A DNA stretch of 21,604 nucleotides from a virus. The stretch is taken from positions 1 through 21,604 of IMG/VR virus record IMGVR_UViG_3300037840_000152, one strand, 5' to 3'. Below the pieces are notes generated by a model. The model worked only from the letters and a program-made list of their open reading frames with translations, did no database searches and was not told the DNA's origin. Each line of letters begins with the position of its first letter. Within the stretch, counting starts at the first letter, position 1. Positions 5,172-10,837 of the stretch are shown here, piece after piece. Both the position numbers and the translations under genes were made by a program.

Positions 5172-5371
5172 AGCGGCGATGCAAGTCCAAGAAGCAGGCT
5201 TGGATTCTCTCGAAGCATGGGATGCCGATATCGAAGGCTCGGGATATCTTGCGTGCTCAAGGGCGGACCTGTTTGCGTTGCCTCAGTCGGCCAGTAGCTG
5301 CTAGGGGGGGCTTTAGGTGTCCTGATTGCCGTGCGGAACGGGAGCGAGATAACAAAACGAGGAAGCGATGA
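5168..5371 (+). CDS. zinc-ribbon protein, 67 aa
   Basis: The product has C35-x2-C38 and C51-x2-C54, a classic four-Cys zinc ribbon, between basic flanks (MKRRCKSKKQ at the start, RAERERDNKTRKR at the end). An N-terminal helix precedes the ribbon. The layout fits a small nucleic-acid-binding protein. The start and stop both form ATGA overlaps with neighbours. Confidence 0.75.
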   Translation: MKRRCKSKKQAWILSKHGMPISKARDILRAQGRTCLRCLSRPVAARGGFRCPDCRAERERDNKTRKR

Positions 5372-5583
5372 AGTGGCCAGCGACAAGAGACGAACTCAGG
5401 ACTGAAGGATACGGCTTTGCGGCGCACACGGTTTGCCGCTCGATGGATTGCCGGAAGCAGATTGAGATGTGGCGCACGCCAGCCGGGAAGATGATGCCGA
5501 TGAGTCCCACGGATGCAGAGCACTTGCAGCCCCACTTCGCCGATTGCGTGGACGCGGCAAAGTTTAGAAAGGTTCAGCGATGA
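5368..5583 (+). CDS. small C3H-type phage protein, 71 aa
   Basis: The ATGA overlap gives the start. Residues C23 and C28, then a strand-rich segment EMWRTPAGKMMPMSP, then H56 and C60 form a plausible zinc site. The layout (Cys pair, W-x-T-x-x-G-K, P, H-x3-C) resembles many small phage proteins without function. The stop overlaps the next ATG. Confidence 0.7.
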   Translation: MKWPATRDELRTEGYGFAAHTVCRSMDCRKQIEMWRTPAGKMMPMSPTDAEHLQPHFADCVDAAKFRKVQR

Positions 5584-5921
5584 AGGCCAAGCCCAACCCG
5601 GCGCACTTGCTGTTCGAAAAGCACCTAAAAGAATTGGGGTTGACGTTCTTTCCTGAATTCCGCTTTCACAAAGAGCGGAAATGGCGGCTTGATTACATCC
5701 TGACCGATGAATCGGGGGCTTGCCTTCTGCGCGGGGCCACAGCCATCGAAATCGAAGGAGCCATTTGGAGCCGGGGAAGGCATACGAGGGGCAAAGGCTA
5801 CCAAGCGGACCTCGACAAATACAACGCAGCAACGATGATGGGCTACCGGGTTCTGCGGTTTTCAACCCACGATGTCCTTACTGGACGCGCAAAAGCGTTC
5901 CTGGCGGAGCATTTGCCATGA
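5580..5921 (+). CDS. PD-(D/E)XK-type endonuclease (Vsr/DUF559-like fold), 113 aa
   Basis: The product has the linear order of a minimal PD-(D/E)XK nuclease: an N-terminal helix, a strand with FPEFRFHKERKWRLDYIL (D38), then AIEIEGAIW (E57 and E59), GRHTRGKGYQADLDKYN (H68, D79, K80) and a final strand YRVLRFSTHDV. The R-x-W-R-x-D and IEIEG...GRH motifs are typical of small phage nucleases of this fold. It may process recombination or replication intermediates, cut host DNA or act in mismatch repair; neighbours do not decide. The start and stop overlap neighbours by 4 nt each. Confidence 0.78.
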   Translation: MKAKPNPAHLLFEKHLKELGLTFFPEFRFHKERKWRLDYILTDESGACLLRGATAIEIEGAIWSRGRHTRGKGYQADLDKYNAATMMGYRVLRFSTHDVLTGRAKAFLAEHLP

Positions 5922-6133
5922 CCAAAGCGCCATCGAAAGCGAAGCCCGCGAAACAGCGGGGCAGGCGGGTGCGGGATATCATTATCGGTGACAAAGTGAA
6001 GCACTACGGCACGGTAAGAGCAGTCGTGTTTACTGGTGGCGAACGATATTTAATGTGCCATAAAAATGGTTGTGTATCGCTCATGCCAGCGACAGCTTGT
6101 GAGTTGCTGCCTGCGGAGGGAAGGAGAAAGTAG
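5918..6133 (+). CDS. basic small beta-rich protein, 71 aa
   Basis: ATG 5918 overlaps the nuclease stop (ATGA). The N-terminal 20 residues are a basic, probably disordered tail (KAPSKAKPAKQRGRRVR). Residues about 22-65 alternate strand and turn (GDKVKHYGTVRAVVFTGGERYLM, then GCVSLMPATACELLP), similar to SH3-like barrels found in small nucleic-acid-binding proteins. This fold assignment is tentative. Confidence 0.65.
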   Translation: MTKAPSKAKPAKQRGRRVRDIIIGDKVKHYGTVRAVVFTGGERYLMCHKNGCVSLMPATACELLPAEGRRK

Positions 6134-6358
6134 ATGAGCGATAAATTGCAATTGCTGCACAACGACATTTCCACGCATCTCAGCGAGATAGCCGCTCTTT
6201 TCACACAGCCACCGAAAATCACGATTGTCATTCGTACTCCTTGGCTTCCAGACGGAGGAGTTCTGCTCACCGATGATGACCTCGACGAAGCAATAGCAGA
6301 GATTCTGCGGCTAAAAGCGAAAGAGCCAACGACAGGAGTTGGGGCGGTGCAGCCATGA
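6134..6358 (+). CDS. small conserved phage protein, 74 aa
   Basis: ATG 6134 has GGAGAAAG just upstream (about 6122-6129). An N-terminal helix is followed by the strongly patterned KITIVIRTPWLPDGGVLLTDDDLDEAIAEI: a beta strand, a Pro/Gly turn and an acidic helix. I have seen this pattern in other small phage proteins of unknown function. It starts immediately after the previous stop and overlaps the next ATG. Confidence 0.75.
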   Translation: MSDKLQLLHNDISTHLSEIAALFTQPPKITIVIRTPWLPDGGVLLTDDDLDEAIAEILRLKAKEPTTGVGAVQP

Positions 6359-6561
6359 CCGAGCCAAGCAGGAGTGGCGAAACGAAAATGAGTGACCCAA
6401 TTTGCCCGAAGTGTTTACAGCGCATGATTCCCGATTGCACTGGCGAGTGGCTGTCGTGTCCGAACCGGCATTTCCTGGATGTCGCAGCAGAGGATTGCTT
6501 TTACCTGAGCGGATTCAATCTCAACGTTCCGCCAGCGAAGATTAAGCAGGTGAAACTATGA
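6355..6561 (+). CDS. zinc-ribbon-like protein, 68 aa
   Basis: ATGA overlap at 6355. An alternative ATG lies 11 codons in, right before the zinc motif. CPKC (C17, C20), C28 and C35 followed by H39 give a possible zinc ribbon (ICPKCLQRM, then WLSCPNRHF). The C-terminal 25 residues are hydrophobic and basic. Unknown function. Confidence 0.7.
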   Translation: MTEPSRSGETKMSDPICPKCLQRMIPDCTGEWLSCPNRHFLDVAAEDCFYLSGFNLNVPPAKIKQVKL

Positions 6562-6824
6562 CAACCGAGCCAATCAGGGAGCAGCTACGGGCGTTAGTGG
6601 CGAGCAAGCGCAGATGGGCAGAGCAGATTGCCAAAGTCTGCATGGCCGAGTCGAATCAGTTCCGAGCAGGAGATATTATCGCGTTCTGTGACGAACTCGA
6701 AGCCCTGCTAGGAGCGATGCCGCCCGCTGCGACGAATGACATCGGGCGTGACCCGATTAGAGAGAAGGTTATCCCTCACCCCGCTGACGCGCAAGGAGAA
6801 GCAGGGGAGCCGCGCGATGACTAA
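6558..6824 (+). CDS. hypothetical helical protein, 88 aa
   Basis: ATG 6558 overlaps the upstream stop by 4 nt. The first 55 residues form two helices (IREQLRALVASKRRWAEQIAKV and FRAGDIIAFCDELEALLG); the rest is Pro/Asp/Gly-rich and probably disordered. No motif recognised. The end overlaps the next gene by 8 nt. Confidence 0.65.
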   Translation: MTTEPIREQLRALVASKRRWAEQIAKVCMAESNQFRAGDIIAFCDELEALLGAMPPAATNDIGRDPIREKVIPHPADAQGEAGEPRDD

Positions 6825-6957
6825 GGGCAAGGGGAAGCAGGTGCGCGAGTGCGAAGATTGCGGCGAGGAAGTAAAAGGCCGTCGTTTTCGTTGCCGCGAT
6901 TGCAAGAAGTTGGTCTGTAGCTGGTGCAGCGGCCATGTTCACAGGTGCCGGAAGTGA
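6817..6957 (+). CDS. cross-brace-like zinc finger mini-protein, 46 aa
   Basis: In 46 residues there are seven Cys and two His in ligand-like spacing: C12-x2-C15, C26-x2-C29, C34-x2-C37, H40, H42 and C44. Four CxxC/CxH pairs in series resemble a two-zinc cross-brace (RING/FYVE/PHD-like) or a double ribbon, in very compact form. The N-terminus is basic. It overlaps the upstream gene by 8 nt. The function could be adaptor-like binding to nucleic acid or protein; only the metal-site pattern is seen. Confidence 0.65.
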   Translation: MTKGKGKQVRECEDCGEEVKGRRFRCRDCKKLVCSWCSGHVHRCRK

Positions 6958-6994
6958 CGCGCCGCGAATCAGGCCGTGGCTGAGAGGGCGTTCT

Positions 6995-7432
6995 ATGATT
7001 GCAACGTATCAAACTCGGACTGGAAAGGGTAAAGGAAATTGCTTGCTCGCGTGCGTCGCTTCGTTGCTTGAGCGTCCACTGGATTCCATCCCCGACTTCG
7101 CTATGAGTGGGAGTTGGTTCGAGGACTTGTACGAATGGTGCATGAACGAGGGAATCGGCTTGATATGCGTGAATCCGGTGGACTTCGAGAGCAGCATCGT
7201 ACTGAACACACACTGCATTATGATTTTCACGGTCACTGGGATTGACGATGAGAATCATGCAGTAGTTGGCAAATGTTCGCGCGAAGAGCATCTGACAGTG
7301 GAGCAGCAAGACGGCATGAAATGGCGATGGGTCTGTGAGCCTGAATTTGACCCGAATCCGAATGGCGTCAGAGTGGACAAGTTGGAGCATCTGATTTTTC
7401 TAATTCCGGCAGCGCGCCGGGGCCGTGGCTGA
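6995..7432 (+). CDS. papain-like-fold (C39-like) small protein, 145 aa
   Basis: ATG 6995 is chosen because GAGAGGG (6982-6988) lies 6 nt upstream; the frame is open further back. The start MIATYQTRTGKGKGNCLLACVASLL, with a Cys at the head of a helix, a later FTVTGIDDENHAVV and FDPNPNG, follows the order Cys (C16) - His (H88) - Asp (D119) of C39/papain-like cysteine peptidases and their inactive relatives. I have seen such small phage proteins with GNC-x-x-ACxAS motifs and no known role. Protease, amidase or inactive binding function are all possible; the triad is inferred from order only. Confidence 0.7.
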   Translation: MIATYQTRTGKGKGNCLLACVASLLERPLDSIPDFAMSGSWFEDLYEWCMNEGIGLICVNPVDFESSIVLNTHCIMIFTVTGIDDENHAVVGKCSREEHLTVEQQDGMKWRWVCEPEFDPNPNGVRVDKLEHLIFLIPAARRGRG

Positions 7433-7444
7433 GAAGGAACAACG

Positions 7445-7660
7445 ATGAGCATTCGATTATTGGCGACAAAAAGGAGCGGAGAGCAAGTTTTGGTTGAACT
7501 CGAACCTCCCTTTGAACTGTCCGCATCTGCGCTTGACGACAAATTCCAGATGTTTTATTTCCATGACGCCAACGGAACGGACCACTATTTCAATAAAAGT
7601 GACGGGACTTATGATGGTTGGGGCCGGGCAATGTGCGATGATGCGAAAACAGCAGAGTAA
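7445..7660 (+). CDS. hypothetical protein, 71 aa
   Basis: ATG 7445 has AGAAGGA at 7432-7438. The product looks like a small beta-sheet protein (SIRLLATKRSGEQVLVELEPPF, then KFQMFYFHDANGTDHYFNKSDG) with no recognised motif. It overlaps the next gene by 23 nt. Confidence 0.7.
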   Translation: MSIRLLATKRSGEQVLVELEPPFELSASALDDKFQMFYFHDANGTDHYFNKSDGTYDGWGRAMCDDAKTAE

Positions 7661-7937
7661 GACCATCCCGTGTCCGACTTGCGGGAAGCGTATTAGCAAG
7701 AAGCGTTGGTTTAGTCATGCTGAATTTTGTCGGCGGCAGGCCGTGGCTGAGAAGCGGGAGAGGAAGCGTAAGCATGATTGGATGGTGGAAGATTGCTACC
7801 ATATCCCTCGGGGATACTGTGACTTGAAAAAGTATTCCTGCCGAAATTGTAATGAAGTACACACTTGTGCGATGTATCTTCCACCATCCATAAAGGATGC
7901 GGAATGCAAAGGAAGGGAGGCCCAGCATGGCAAGTGA
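7638..7937 (+). CDS. double zinc-finger protein, 99 aa
   Basis: ATG codons at 7638 and 7641 are both possible; there is no clear Shine-Dalgarno, so coupling to the upstream gene is likely. The first finger is C12-x2-C15...H27-x3-C31 (PCPTCGKRISKKRWFSH), a C2HC finger; a basic linker KRERKRKH follows; the second cluster is C53, C61, C68-x2-C71, H75 and C77. The layout suggests nucleic-acid binding. It overlaps the next gene by 11 nt. Confidence 0.72.
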   Translation: MMRKQQSKTIPCPTCGKRISKKRWFSHAEFCRRQAVAEKRERKRKHDWMVEDCYHIPRGYCDLKKYSCRNCNEVHTCAMYLPPSIKDAECKGREAQHGK

Positions 7938-8679
7938 CAGCGGGAGCGGGCAGGCGAGCGTAGCACAAATTAAAAAGGTGCTCTACAAGGCTGTTGAGGA
8001 CCATCTGATACGTGCTGAATTAGCTGACGATGATGGCCCTTATTTGGCATGTGAGTACGAGGCAGTAGCTAGGCGAATCGCTGCGCTCGCCTCCGCGCCT
8101 GCCGTGGAGCGGGCGGGAGTGGCCGCGCCACAAGCAGAGCCGTGGCTTCCACGTATTTTACAAGAGGCTTCCGATCACGAGAGCCTGCGAAAATTTGTGG
8201 ATGAAATGAAGCCCGATGAAGTAAAACGGGCACTCATCAATTTATCAATCGACGCCCAATCCTACTCACGGGCGGGAGTGCTGGAAGAGGCGGCGCAATT
8301 GTTTGAGACTCATGAATACGGATGTTCTGCCAGAGTACACGGAACATGTAACTGCCATGCGCTTATGCCCGCTGTAGCAGCGAAGATTCGCGCCCTGGCC
8401 CACCAGCCAGCCGTGTCAGCGGCCCCTGCGAGCGAACCAATTTGTGTTTGTGGTCACAAGCGTTCTGACCATGAAGAAGAGCAGCCCTATGAATGCACGG
8501 CTGCAATGCGGGCAGCTGTACGAAAGCTACTCAGCAAATTAGATCAGGTAGACAACGACACAGCAGGAATCTTTGAGTTGGCACATATTCACGGTCAGGG
8601 TTACAAAGGCGCGAACTGGAGAGAAGAGTATGACGCCGTGTTCGCGCTTCTCAGCGAGGGGGAGAAAGGTAGGGCATAA
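7927..8679 (+). CDS. hypothetical protein with Cys-rich segments, 250 aa
   Basis: ATG 7927 has GGGAGG (7915-7920) 6 nt upstream. It is the longest gene of the small-gene block. Three helical segments alternate with low-complexity Ala/Pro linkers (about residues 56-72 and 160-167), so it looks modular. Possible metal sites are YGCSARVHGTCNCH (about residues 130-143) and ICVCGHKRSDHEEEQPYEC (about 170-188). The helix before the first site (AGVLEEAAQLFETH) resembles segments seen in other small phage proteins, so this gene may be a patchwork of several short modules. Function unknown. Confidence 0.75.
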   Translation: MASDSGSGQASVAQIKKVLYKAVEDHLIRAELADDDGPYLACEYEAVARRIAALASAPAVERAGVAAPQAEPWLPRILQEASDHESLRKFVDEMKPDEVKRALINLSIDAQSYSRAGVLEEAAQLFETHEYGCSARVHGTCNCHALMPAVAAKIRALAHQPAVSAAPASEPICVCGHKRSDHEEEQPYECTAAMRAAVRKLLSKLDQVDNDTAGIFELAHIHGQGYKGANWREEYDAVFALLSEGEKGRA

Positions 8680-8859
8680 ATGTATTTCAAGAGTATTGAA
8701 GTTCGAAAAGATAAAGTTGTAAAGGATACGTGGCGCTTTGAAGCGATTGCGAATGATGGCAGGTGCTACGTTGTTATATTCACTGGGCCTTTTGCCGCTG
8801 AACGGGCGCATGAGTATCTTGAGTTTCAGCAAGTACTTGGAATTTATGGAGTTAATTGA
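8680..8859 (+). CDS. hypothetical protein, 59 aa
   Basis: ATG 8680 follows the previous stop directly and has GGGGGAGAAAGG (8659-8670) upstream. The product is a plausible alpha/beta mini-protein (MYFKSIEVRKDKVVKDTWRF, CYVVIFTGPF, then a helix AAERAHEYLEFQQVLG). It is likely real because of its start, and because the next gene begins 14 nt before its end. Confidence 0.65.
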   Translation: MYFKSIEVRKDKVVKDTWRFEAIANDGRCYVVIFTGPFAAERAHEYLEFQQVLGIYGVN

Positions 8860-9121
8860 GGCGGTCGAGCGTGGCGTGGCGGGGAGGGAAGAGATGTGGA
8901 CAAAACTAGTTAGGTGGTTGGCGCGAGAGCACATCGCGTATCTCGAATATGAAAATCGAGAATTGCGCTACGAAGGCGAACGTTGGCGGCATCGGTGCGA
9001 AGGCGCGATGGATGCTTTGCGAATATTTGAGCGAAAGCATCGTTGGCTGGAAGAAAGTGTTATGGAAGCCGCTCTATTGAATCCCATGCCGCCACTAATT
9101 ATCCCGAAGCGCCAGCCATGA
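8846..9121 (+). CDS. coiled-coil hypothetical protein, 91 aa
   Basis: ATG 8846 was chosen over upstream in-frame starts because it keeps the overlap with the preceding gene short (14 nt). The product is almost wholly helical and rich in Glu, Arg and Trp (WTKLVRWLAREHIAYLEYEN, then ERWRHRCEGAMDALRIFE), consistent with a coiled coil, with a Pro-rich C-terminus. Function unknown. The stop overlaps ATG 9118 (ATGA). Confidence 0.65.
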   Translation: MELIEAVERGVAGREEMWTKLVRWLAREHIAYLEYENRELRYEGERWRHRCEGAMDALRIFERKHRWLEESVMEAALLNPMPPLIIPKRQP

Positions 9122-9162
9122 GCCTACAGGGACTGGGGCGGATGAAGGAATGGAAGGCGTGA
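9118..9162 (+). CDS. 14-codon coupling ORF
   Basis: ATG 9118 overlaps the upstream stop (ATGA) and its own TGA (9160-9162) overlaps the GTG start of the HNH gene (GTGA at 9159-9162). The peptide MSLQGLGRMKEWKA is too short to judge. It may only serve to bring ribosomes to the HNH start. Confidence 0.3.
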   Translation: MSLQGLGRMKEWKA

Positions 9163-9785
9163 AAGCAGACCGGGAGCTGACCAAGCTGGCGAGATTCAAG
9201 GACAAGCGCAGCTACATTGCGCCCGACCAGCGCGAGATATTGTTCGGAGAGGATTGGAAACAAAGAAAATACGAGCTATTAAAGCGCAGCTTGGGCCAGT
9301 GTGAGCGATTTACCGTCCTTGGCCGGGCGCATGATGCTTGGTGCCGAGGCGAAGGGGGAGAGCCGCATCATATCAAAAGGCGCTCCGTTTCCCGCGATGA
9401 CAGGCTAGACAACCTAGCTAATTTATCTCACTGGTGCCATTCCGCAGAGGATTTGAGGAAGCCGCAATGGACAAAGCGCGTCCGCAGCGACGTGAGCAAA
9501 GCAGAAAAGAAGTGTTTTTCTCTTGACGTGCTCCCGCGCAAAGCATTAAACTCTAAGCCTGTGAACTGGCGTATCAAACTCGCCTCTTGGCTCCTGAAAG
9601 CCTATACTGCCGACCTCCGGCCTGGCACTCACACGCTCTTGTTCTACGATATTCAGCGCGTAGACTGGCAAGTCTTTGAAGACATTGAGTTTCCTACCCA
9701 GACAGTTCATCTAATCCCTTGCAAGCCCCAGCAAAAGAGCGTCAAAGACTGCGTTTACGTGCTAACTCCGGTAACAAAGCCGTGA
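9159..9785 (+). CDS. HNH endonuclease (N-terminal part); C-terminal part may be a separate gene
   Basis: GTG 9159 has AAGGA 9 nt upstream; ATG 9150 is an alternative with no room for a Shine-Dalgarno. Residues about 45-98 hold the HNH finger: C48, C62, HHIKRRS (H70/H71), LDNLANL (N85, N88) and HWCH (C93, H94). HNH nucleases encoded beside terminases assist DNA packaging in HK97-like phages, and the small-terminase candidate follows three genes later. After about residue 120 the sequence changes character: base composition turns pyrimidine-rich and a promoter-like element lies at 9523-9552, followed by GTG 9561. The C-terminal 74 residues may therefore be a separate protein made from 9561, with the HNH frame lacking its own stop. 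Confidence 0.75.
   Translation: MKADRELTKLARFKDKRSYIAPDQREILFGEDWKQRKYELLKRSLGQCERFTVLGRAHDAWCRGEGGEPHHIKRRSVSRDDRLDNLANLSHWCHSAEDLRKPQWTKRVRSDVSKAEKKCFSLDVLPRKALNSKPVNWRIKLASWLLKAYTADLRPGTHTLLFYDIQRVDWQVFEDIEFPTQTVHLIPCKPQQKSVKDCVYVLTPVTKP
9523..9552 (+). promoter_or_regulatory. promoter candidate TTGACG - 18 bp - TAAACT
   Basis: TTGACG (9523-9528) preceded by TTTCTC and TAAACT (9547-9552) lie inside the HNH frame. TTGACG is 38 nt and TAAACT 14 nt before GTG 9561, the same geometry as the elements at 10801 and 18454. It would feed the small-terminase cluster. Confidence 0.4.
9561..9785 (+). CDS. possible independent 74-aa gene inside the HNH frame
   Basis: GTG 9561 would start MNWRIKLASWLLKAYTADL, which looks like a natural N-terminus (amphipathic helix) followed by two or three strands (THTLLFYDIQRV, QTVHLIP, DCVYVLTPV). 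There is no Shine-Dalgarno, but the start lies at the expected +1 region of the promoter-like element at 9523, compatible with leaderless translation. It shares the stop with the HNH frame. Function unknown. Confidence 0.4.
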   Translation: MNWRIKLASWLLKAYTADLRPGTHTLLFYDIQRVDWQVFEDIEFPTQTVHLIPCKPQQKSVKDCVYVLTPVTKP

Positions 9786-9946
9786 GCAGCGAGTCAAAAC
9801 TCAGCGTAGAAACCCTCCGCCAAGCGGTTAAGCTACTGAAAGCAGAGCCAATGTGCATGCAGCGCTTGCCGTGGATTGACGCGCAAGGCATCCACAGCAA
9901 GTTTTACGGCCATCGCGCGCGCCTAGCAAAGAAAGCCCGATCGTGA
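9782..9946 (+). CDS. hypothetical basic protein, 54 aa
   Basis: GTG 9782 overlaps the upstream stop (GTGA). The product is helical (VETLRQAVKLLKAEP) with a basic C-terminus (FYGHRARLAKKARS) and no recognised motif. Its stop overlaps GTG 9943. It is the first of three consecutive genes starting GTGAGC. Confidence 0.6.
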   Translation: MSSESKLSVETLRQAVKLLKAEPMCMQRLPWIDAQGIHSKFYGHRARLAKKARS

Positions 9947-10089
9947 GCACTCTCGCTAAAACTCTCATGGAATCAGCGTGGCTTAGGTCTACTGTGCGCC
10001 GTGATGCCATCCAAGCAGCCTGGAATCTTCGCAAACTCATGCGAGCCAAGCCCGGCGCAACTATCAAGATTGAGGATTCCCGCGCGTGA
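9943..10089 (+). CDS. hypothetical basic protein, 48 aa
   Basis: GTG 9943 and stop 10087-10089 both form GTGA overlaps with neighbours. The product is helical and basic (AWLRSTVRRDAIQAAWNLRKLMRAK), ending in a short strand ATIKIEDS. It may bind DNA as part of the packaging gene cluster, but that rests on charge and position only. Confidence 0.55.
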   Translation: MSTLAKTLMESAWLRSTVRRDAIQAAWNLRKLMRAKPGATIKIEDSRA

Positions 10090-10604
10090 GCACCAATTCC
10101 CAGACTCCCTCTCAGGATGCCTCGCCAAGCGATTCCCAGCCGATTCCAGCCTACAAAAAGCCTTACCCGCCACGCAAGTCTAGGAAGCCCCAAGCGGTAA
10201 AAACAGCCGTAATCGCAAGAATGGCGCAAGGCGAGAATAAGTCAAGCATAGCTAGAGACTTACAAATTACAAGGAATTGTGTCACTGCGATAGCAGAGGA
10301 GAGCAATATCGAGCAAGTTATGCAAGATGCTCAATTACAGACACTTAGCAGGGTTCCAGCGGCTTTGCAAGTGTTAGACGTTCGCCTTGAAAAGAATAGC
10401 GAAAACGCAGCGATCTGGCTCCTAGACAAGTGTTTCGACGCTAAGAATGCCGGCCGCAAGCCTGAGCCCGGCCTAACGCTCGCAATTCAGAACCTCATGG
10501 GCAACGTAACCGTGCAAAGCCAAGCTAATGAGTCAGTTAAGCAAGAAACAGCCATTGACGTGTCGCCGGCCGCAAGCGAGACAAAAGGGCCAGCGCAAGA
10601 ATAA
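10086..10604 (+). CDS. helix-turn-helix protein, candidate small terminase subunit
   Basis: GTG 10086 (GTGA overlap) gives 172 residues. The N-terminal 37 residues are Pro/Ser-rich and end basic (YPPRKSRKPQ); residues about 38-72 form a helix-turn-helix (VIARMAQGENKSSIARDLQITRNCVTAIAEES) of the type seen in small terminases and resolvase-like domains; the middle is helical (LQTLSRVPAALQVLDVRLE) and the tail is Gln/Ala-rich. Small terminases recognise packaging sites and oligomerise through such helices. Position 1.5 kb upstream of the large terminase supports this, although four genes intervene. A transcriptional regulator is the main alternative. Confidence 0.6.
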   Translation: MSTNSQTPSQDASPSDSQPIPAYKKPYPPRKSRKPQAVKTAVIARMAQGENKSSIARDLQITRNCVTAIAEESNIEQVMQDAQLQTLSRVPAALQVLDVRLEKNSENAAIWLLDKCFDAKNAGRKPEPGLTLAIQNLMGNVTVQSQANESVKQETAIDVSPAASETKGPAQE

Positions 10605-10639
10605 TACTCGTTACAACACCTATTCCTGCCTGTAAGTAA

Positions 10640-10668
10640 TTGAAAACAAACAAAGTCAATGATACTAG
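10640..10668 (+). promoter_or_regulatory. weak promoter candidate
   Basis: TTGAAA (10640-10645), a 17-bp A-rich spacer and TACTAG (10663-10668) preceded by TGA. It would start transcription about 160 nt before the next gene. Confidence 0.25.
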
Positions 10669-10793
10669 GACTATGTGCATAATGGTTCTTATCGGACTCA
10701 GCCGCGGCACGCCATAGGGAAGCAGGCGAAAAGAGGGGGTGGCGTTTGCTTATGCATAGGTTCATGCACAACTTTTCCCAAAATAGGTCACAC

Positions 10794-10828
10794 ATTTATC
10801 TTGACAACCAACGAAAATATGCTATGAA
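10794..10828 (+). promoter_or_regulatory. TTGACA promoter-like element before the 10838 gene
   Basis: ATTTATCTTGACA (10794-10806) is identical over 13 bp to the element at 18447-18459. TATGAA at 10823-10828 gives a 16-bp spacer. TTGACA lies 37 nt and the -10 candidate 15 nt before ATG 10838, so transcription would begin about at the start codon. Confidence 0.5.
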
Positions 10829-10837
10829 AGAGGTGGA

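Larger units (their letters stand above)
6972..7752 (+). repeat. three copies of GGCCGTGGCTGAGA
   Basis: Exact 14-bp copies occur at 6972-6985, 7421-7434 and 7739-7752. The first two are followed by GG(G/A)-type Shine-Dalgarno bases and a start codon with the same spacing (ATG 6995 and ATG 7445, each 6 nt after the purine tract); the third lies inside a coding frame, reading Ala-Val-Ala-Glu. Confidence 0.8.
10605..10837 (+). other. 233-bp intergenic control region
   Basis: It is AT-richer than the flanking genes and has no credible open frame. It holds a weak promoter-like element at 10640, an 8-bp palindrome TATGCATA (10751-10758) with a further TGCAT/ATGCA dyad (10753-10757 and 10764-10768), and the TTGACA element at 10801. 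The ACGCCA...TGGCGT inverted repeat around 10709-10745 has a 20-plus-nt loop and no T-run, so I do not call a terminator. A packaging (cos or pac) site could also lie here, but no signature shows it. Confidence 0.6.

Noticed and set aside
6821-7390. Open minus-strand frame of 189 codons
   Set aside because: Antisense to the cross-brace-like and papain-like genes and lacks a start signal.
10709-10745. ACGCCA...TGGCGT inverted repeat as terminator
   Set aside because: Only 6 bp with a loop above 20 nt and no T-run.
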